Part shown: in pieces, positions 51,031 through 52,234 of the stretch
Layout of the letters: every line of letters starts with the position of its first letter
Position numbering within the stretch: position 1 is the stretch's first letter
From: Deltaproteobacteria bacterium
GTDB lineage: Bacteria > Myxococcota_A > Polyangia > Polyangiales > Polyangiaceae
Direction: 5' to 3'
DNA length: 52,234 nt
NCBI GenBank assembly: GCA_003235365.1
Contig: QJWJ01000051.1
Span: 1 to 52,234, forward strand
Program-made: the position numbers and the translations under genes
Notes under the pieces: model-generated
What the model was told of the DNA's origin: nothing
The model's input: the letters and a program-made list of their open reading frames with translations, nothing else
The model's database searches: none

Positions 51031-52234
51031 TCACTTCTGGAATCCAAACGGACTTCGCCCCTGGCCACGCGCCGCTCCCTTGCCGCGGCCTCGCTCCATG
51101 GGACGCTTGATTGCCTTGCGGTTGGAGGGCTTGCTCGGCGCGGCCTTGGGGCCTTGAGCTGCCCCATAGCGGGCTCCACCTCGATGATGCGGCAAGGCCG
51201 AGCGTCCCTGACCATTCAGTGCGGCGTCGCGCTTGGGTCGAGCGATGGGCTTGTGGAGCGGCGGATCGAACACCTGCCGAGCCTGCGTCGGAAGCGTGGG
51301 CTGCGCCAGGCGCAACAGCACCGCGACGACCTGCGCCGGATCGTGATTAGCCAGGACCTGTTGTGCGTACTGCAGCTCGGAGGCGTCGAGGGACTCCGGT
51401 TGCTCGACGGCGCTCGCGAGCTCGGCGTGGAAGGCGCGTCGCCCCTGTTTGACGACCGCCTTGTTGATCTTGGCTACGGAGGGGATGGGTTGCCATTCGA
51501 AACGGACGCGCGCCTGCTGAAGCAATTGTTCGACACGCCGCCGAGCTTGGGGAAGCACCAGCAACACGCTCGACCCGCGCTGCCCAGCGCGTCCGGTACG
51601 ACCACTGCGATGGGTGTACACCTCCGCCTCGCGCGGCACGTCTCCGTGTACGACCAGTGCGACATCGTCGACGTGTAAGCCTCGCGCGGCGACGTCAGTC
51701 GCAACCAGAATGCGGATCGTCCCCGCCTTGAACGAGGCCAGGGTCCGATTGCGCTGCGCCTGCGGCAGGTCACCGCTGAGCGGCAACGCCGCGAACCCGT
51801 CCGCCGCGAGCATCTCCGCAACCTTTGCCGCATCGACTCGGCGCTGCACGAAAACGAGGCAGCGACTGCCGTGATTCGACAGCAAGACGTTGACGAGCGC
51901 GTCGTAGCGGTCGCGATCCGTCACCAAGTGGGCAACATGCTCGATATCCGCGTTCGCGACACCCAGAGCGGTACCTTCGAGCAGCAGCGCGTCGGACTGA
52001 AATGCGGCAGCCAGCTTGCGCAGCGCCTCGGGGAACGTCGCTGACACGAGGTGGCTGCGACGCTCAGCGGGCAAGCGCTCGACCAAGGCGTCGAGTTCGT
52101 CCTTGAAGCCCATGTCCAACATCTGATCCGCTTCATCGAGGACGACTTCGCGAACGTTCGACAAGTCCAGCGCGCCGCTGCGTGTGTGATCGAGCAGACG
52201 CCCCGGTGTGCCGACGACCACGCCGGGGTGGGTA
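51031..52234 (-). CDS. DEAD-box RNA helicase, N-terminus off the right edge
   Basis: Roughly 400 C-terminal residues are visible; the frame is open at the right edge. Present are TPGRLLDH (motif Ib), VLDEADQMLDMGF (DEAD, motif II), SAT (motif III), CLVFVQRR (motif IV), ILVATDVAARGLHVDD (motif V) and HRSGRTGRAG (motif VI). The Q motif and the Walker A motif lie outside. The C-terminal 80 residues are a basic, Arg/Lys/Gly-rich tail (KRPMERGRGKGAARGQGRSP), which usually binds RNA. DEAD-box proteins unwind RNA, for example in ribosome assembly or cold shock; the exact type cannot be told from this part. Confidence 0.92.
   Translation of the reverse strand, partial: THPGVVVGTPGRLLDHTRSGALDLSNVREVVLDEADQMLDMGFKDELDALVERLPAERRSHLVSATFPEALRKLAAAFQSDALLLEGTALGVANADIEHVAHLVTDRDRYDALVNVLLSNHGSRCLVFVQRRVDAAKVAEMLAADGFAALPLSGDLPQAQRNRTLASFKAGTIRILVATDVAARGLHVDDVALVVHGDVPREAEVYTHRSGRTGRAGQRGSSVLLVLPQARRRVEQLLQQARVRFEWQPIPSVAKINKAVVKQGRRAFHAELASAVEQPESLDASELQYAQQVLANHDPAQVVAVLLRLAQPTLPTQARQVFDPPLHKPIARPKRDAALNGQGRSALPHHRGGARYGAAQGPKAAPSKPSNRKAIKRPMERGRGKGAARGQGRSPFGFQK

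Noticed and set aside
1..52234. CRISPR array, rRNA, tRNA, insertion sequence or prophage
   Set aside because: No regular spaced repeats, no tRNA-like cloverleaf with CCA end, and no transposase, integrase or phage structural protein were seen in any frame.

Overview
This is a GC-rich bacterial window whose gene content points to the Myxococcota (myxobacteria and relatives), probably outside Myxococcus itself. The main reasons are a protein with a MYXO-CTERM-type C-terminus, many cysteine-rich outer lipoproteins with Asp/Ala/Gly/Pro linkers, a DUF4423-type regulator, a myxobacterial-style Ser/Thr kinase, a multi-gene chemosensory operon with a CheA-receiver hybrid, and a fibro-slime-type lipoprotein. 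The order cannot be fixed from the sequence alone. No rRNA, tRNA, CRISPR array, insertion sequence or phage gene was recognised.

Layout. 1-7.3 kb: a DUF1111 di-haem lipoprotein cut by the left edge, a small Cys-rich lipoprotein, DNA polymerase IV (dinB) directly behind a near-perfect E. coli-type LexA box, an FHA protein, a phosphodiesterase-like lipoprotein and a short fibro-slime lipoprotein. 7.8-18.3 kb: signalling. A Ser/Thr kinase is followed by a frameshifted scrap of a DUF1592/DUF1588-type cytochrome, then a tandem-receiver protein on the other strand, then the chemosensory run cheW-cheW-MCP-cheA-cheB-cheR, whose last four genes touch or overlap by a few bases.

18.9-25.9 kb: a compact seven-gene minus-strand operon. 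In order of transcription it encodes a KAS II-like synthase, a KAS III, a fused two-domain CoA-transferase, a second KAS III, an SDR reductase, an AhpD/CMD-like protein and a FabI-like reductase. It looks like a dedicated fatty-acid or polyketide-like pathway with no carrier protein, dehydratase or thioesterase of its own. I recognise no described pathway with this gene set, and it is the best candidate here for an undescribed system. Behind it lies a damaged RCK-type ion-channel gene.

27.8-32.5 kb: two Cys-rich exported proteins, one translationally coupled to a conserved cytoplasmic protein and one carrying the MYXO-CTERM tail. The latter is divergent from a DUF4423 regulator across a spacer holding a 21-bp imperfect inverted repeat. 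32.6-37.1 kb: a lone receiver protein, a histidine kinase/response-regulator pair and a MORN-repeat protein. 37.3-52.2 kb: a GST-like protein, a DUF2339/DUF3999 membrane pair, several lipoproteins, a LacI-fold sensor without a DNA-binding domain, a cupin, a TraB/GumN lipoprotein, and a DEAD-box RNA helicase cut by the right edge. Several convergent gene ends carry strong hairpins that probably act as terminators.
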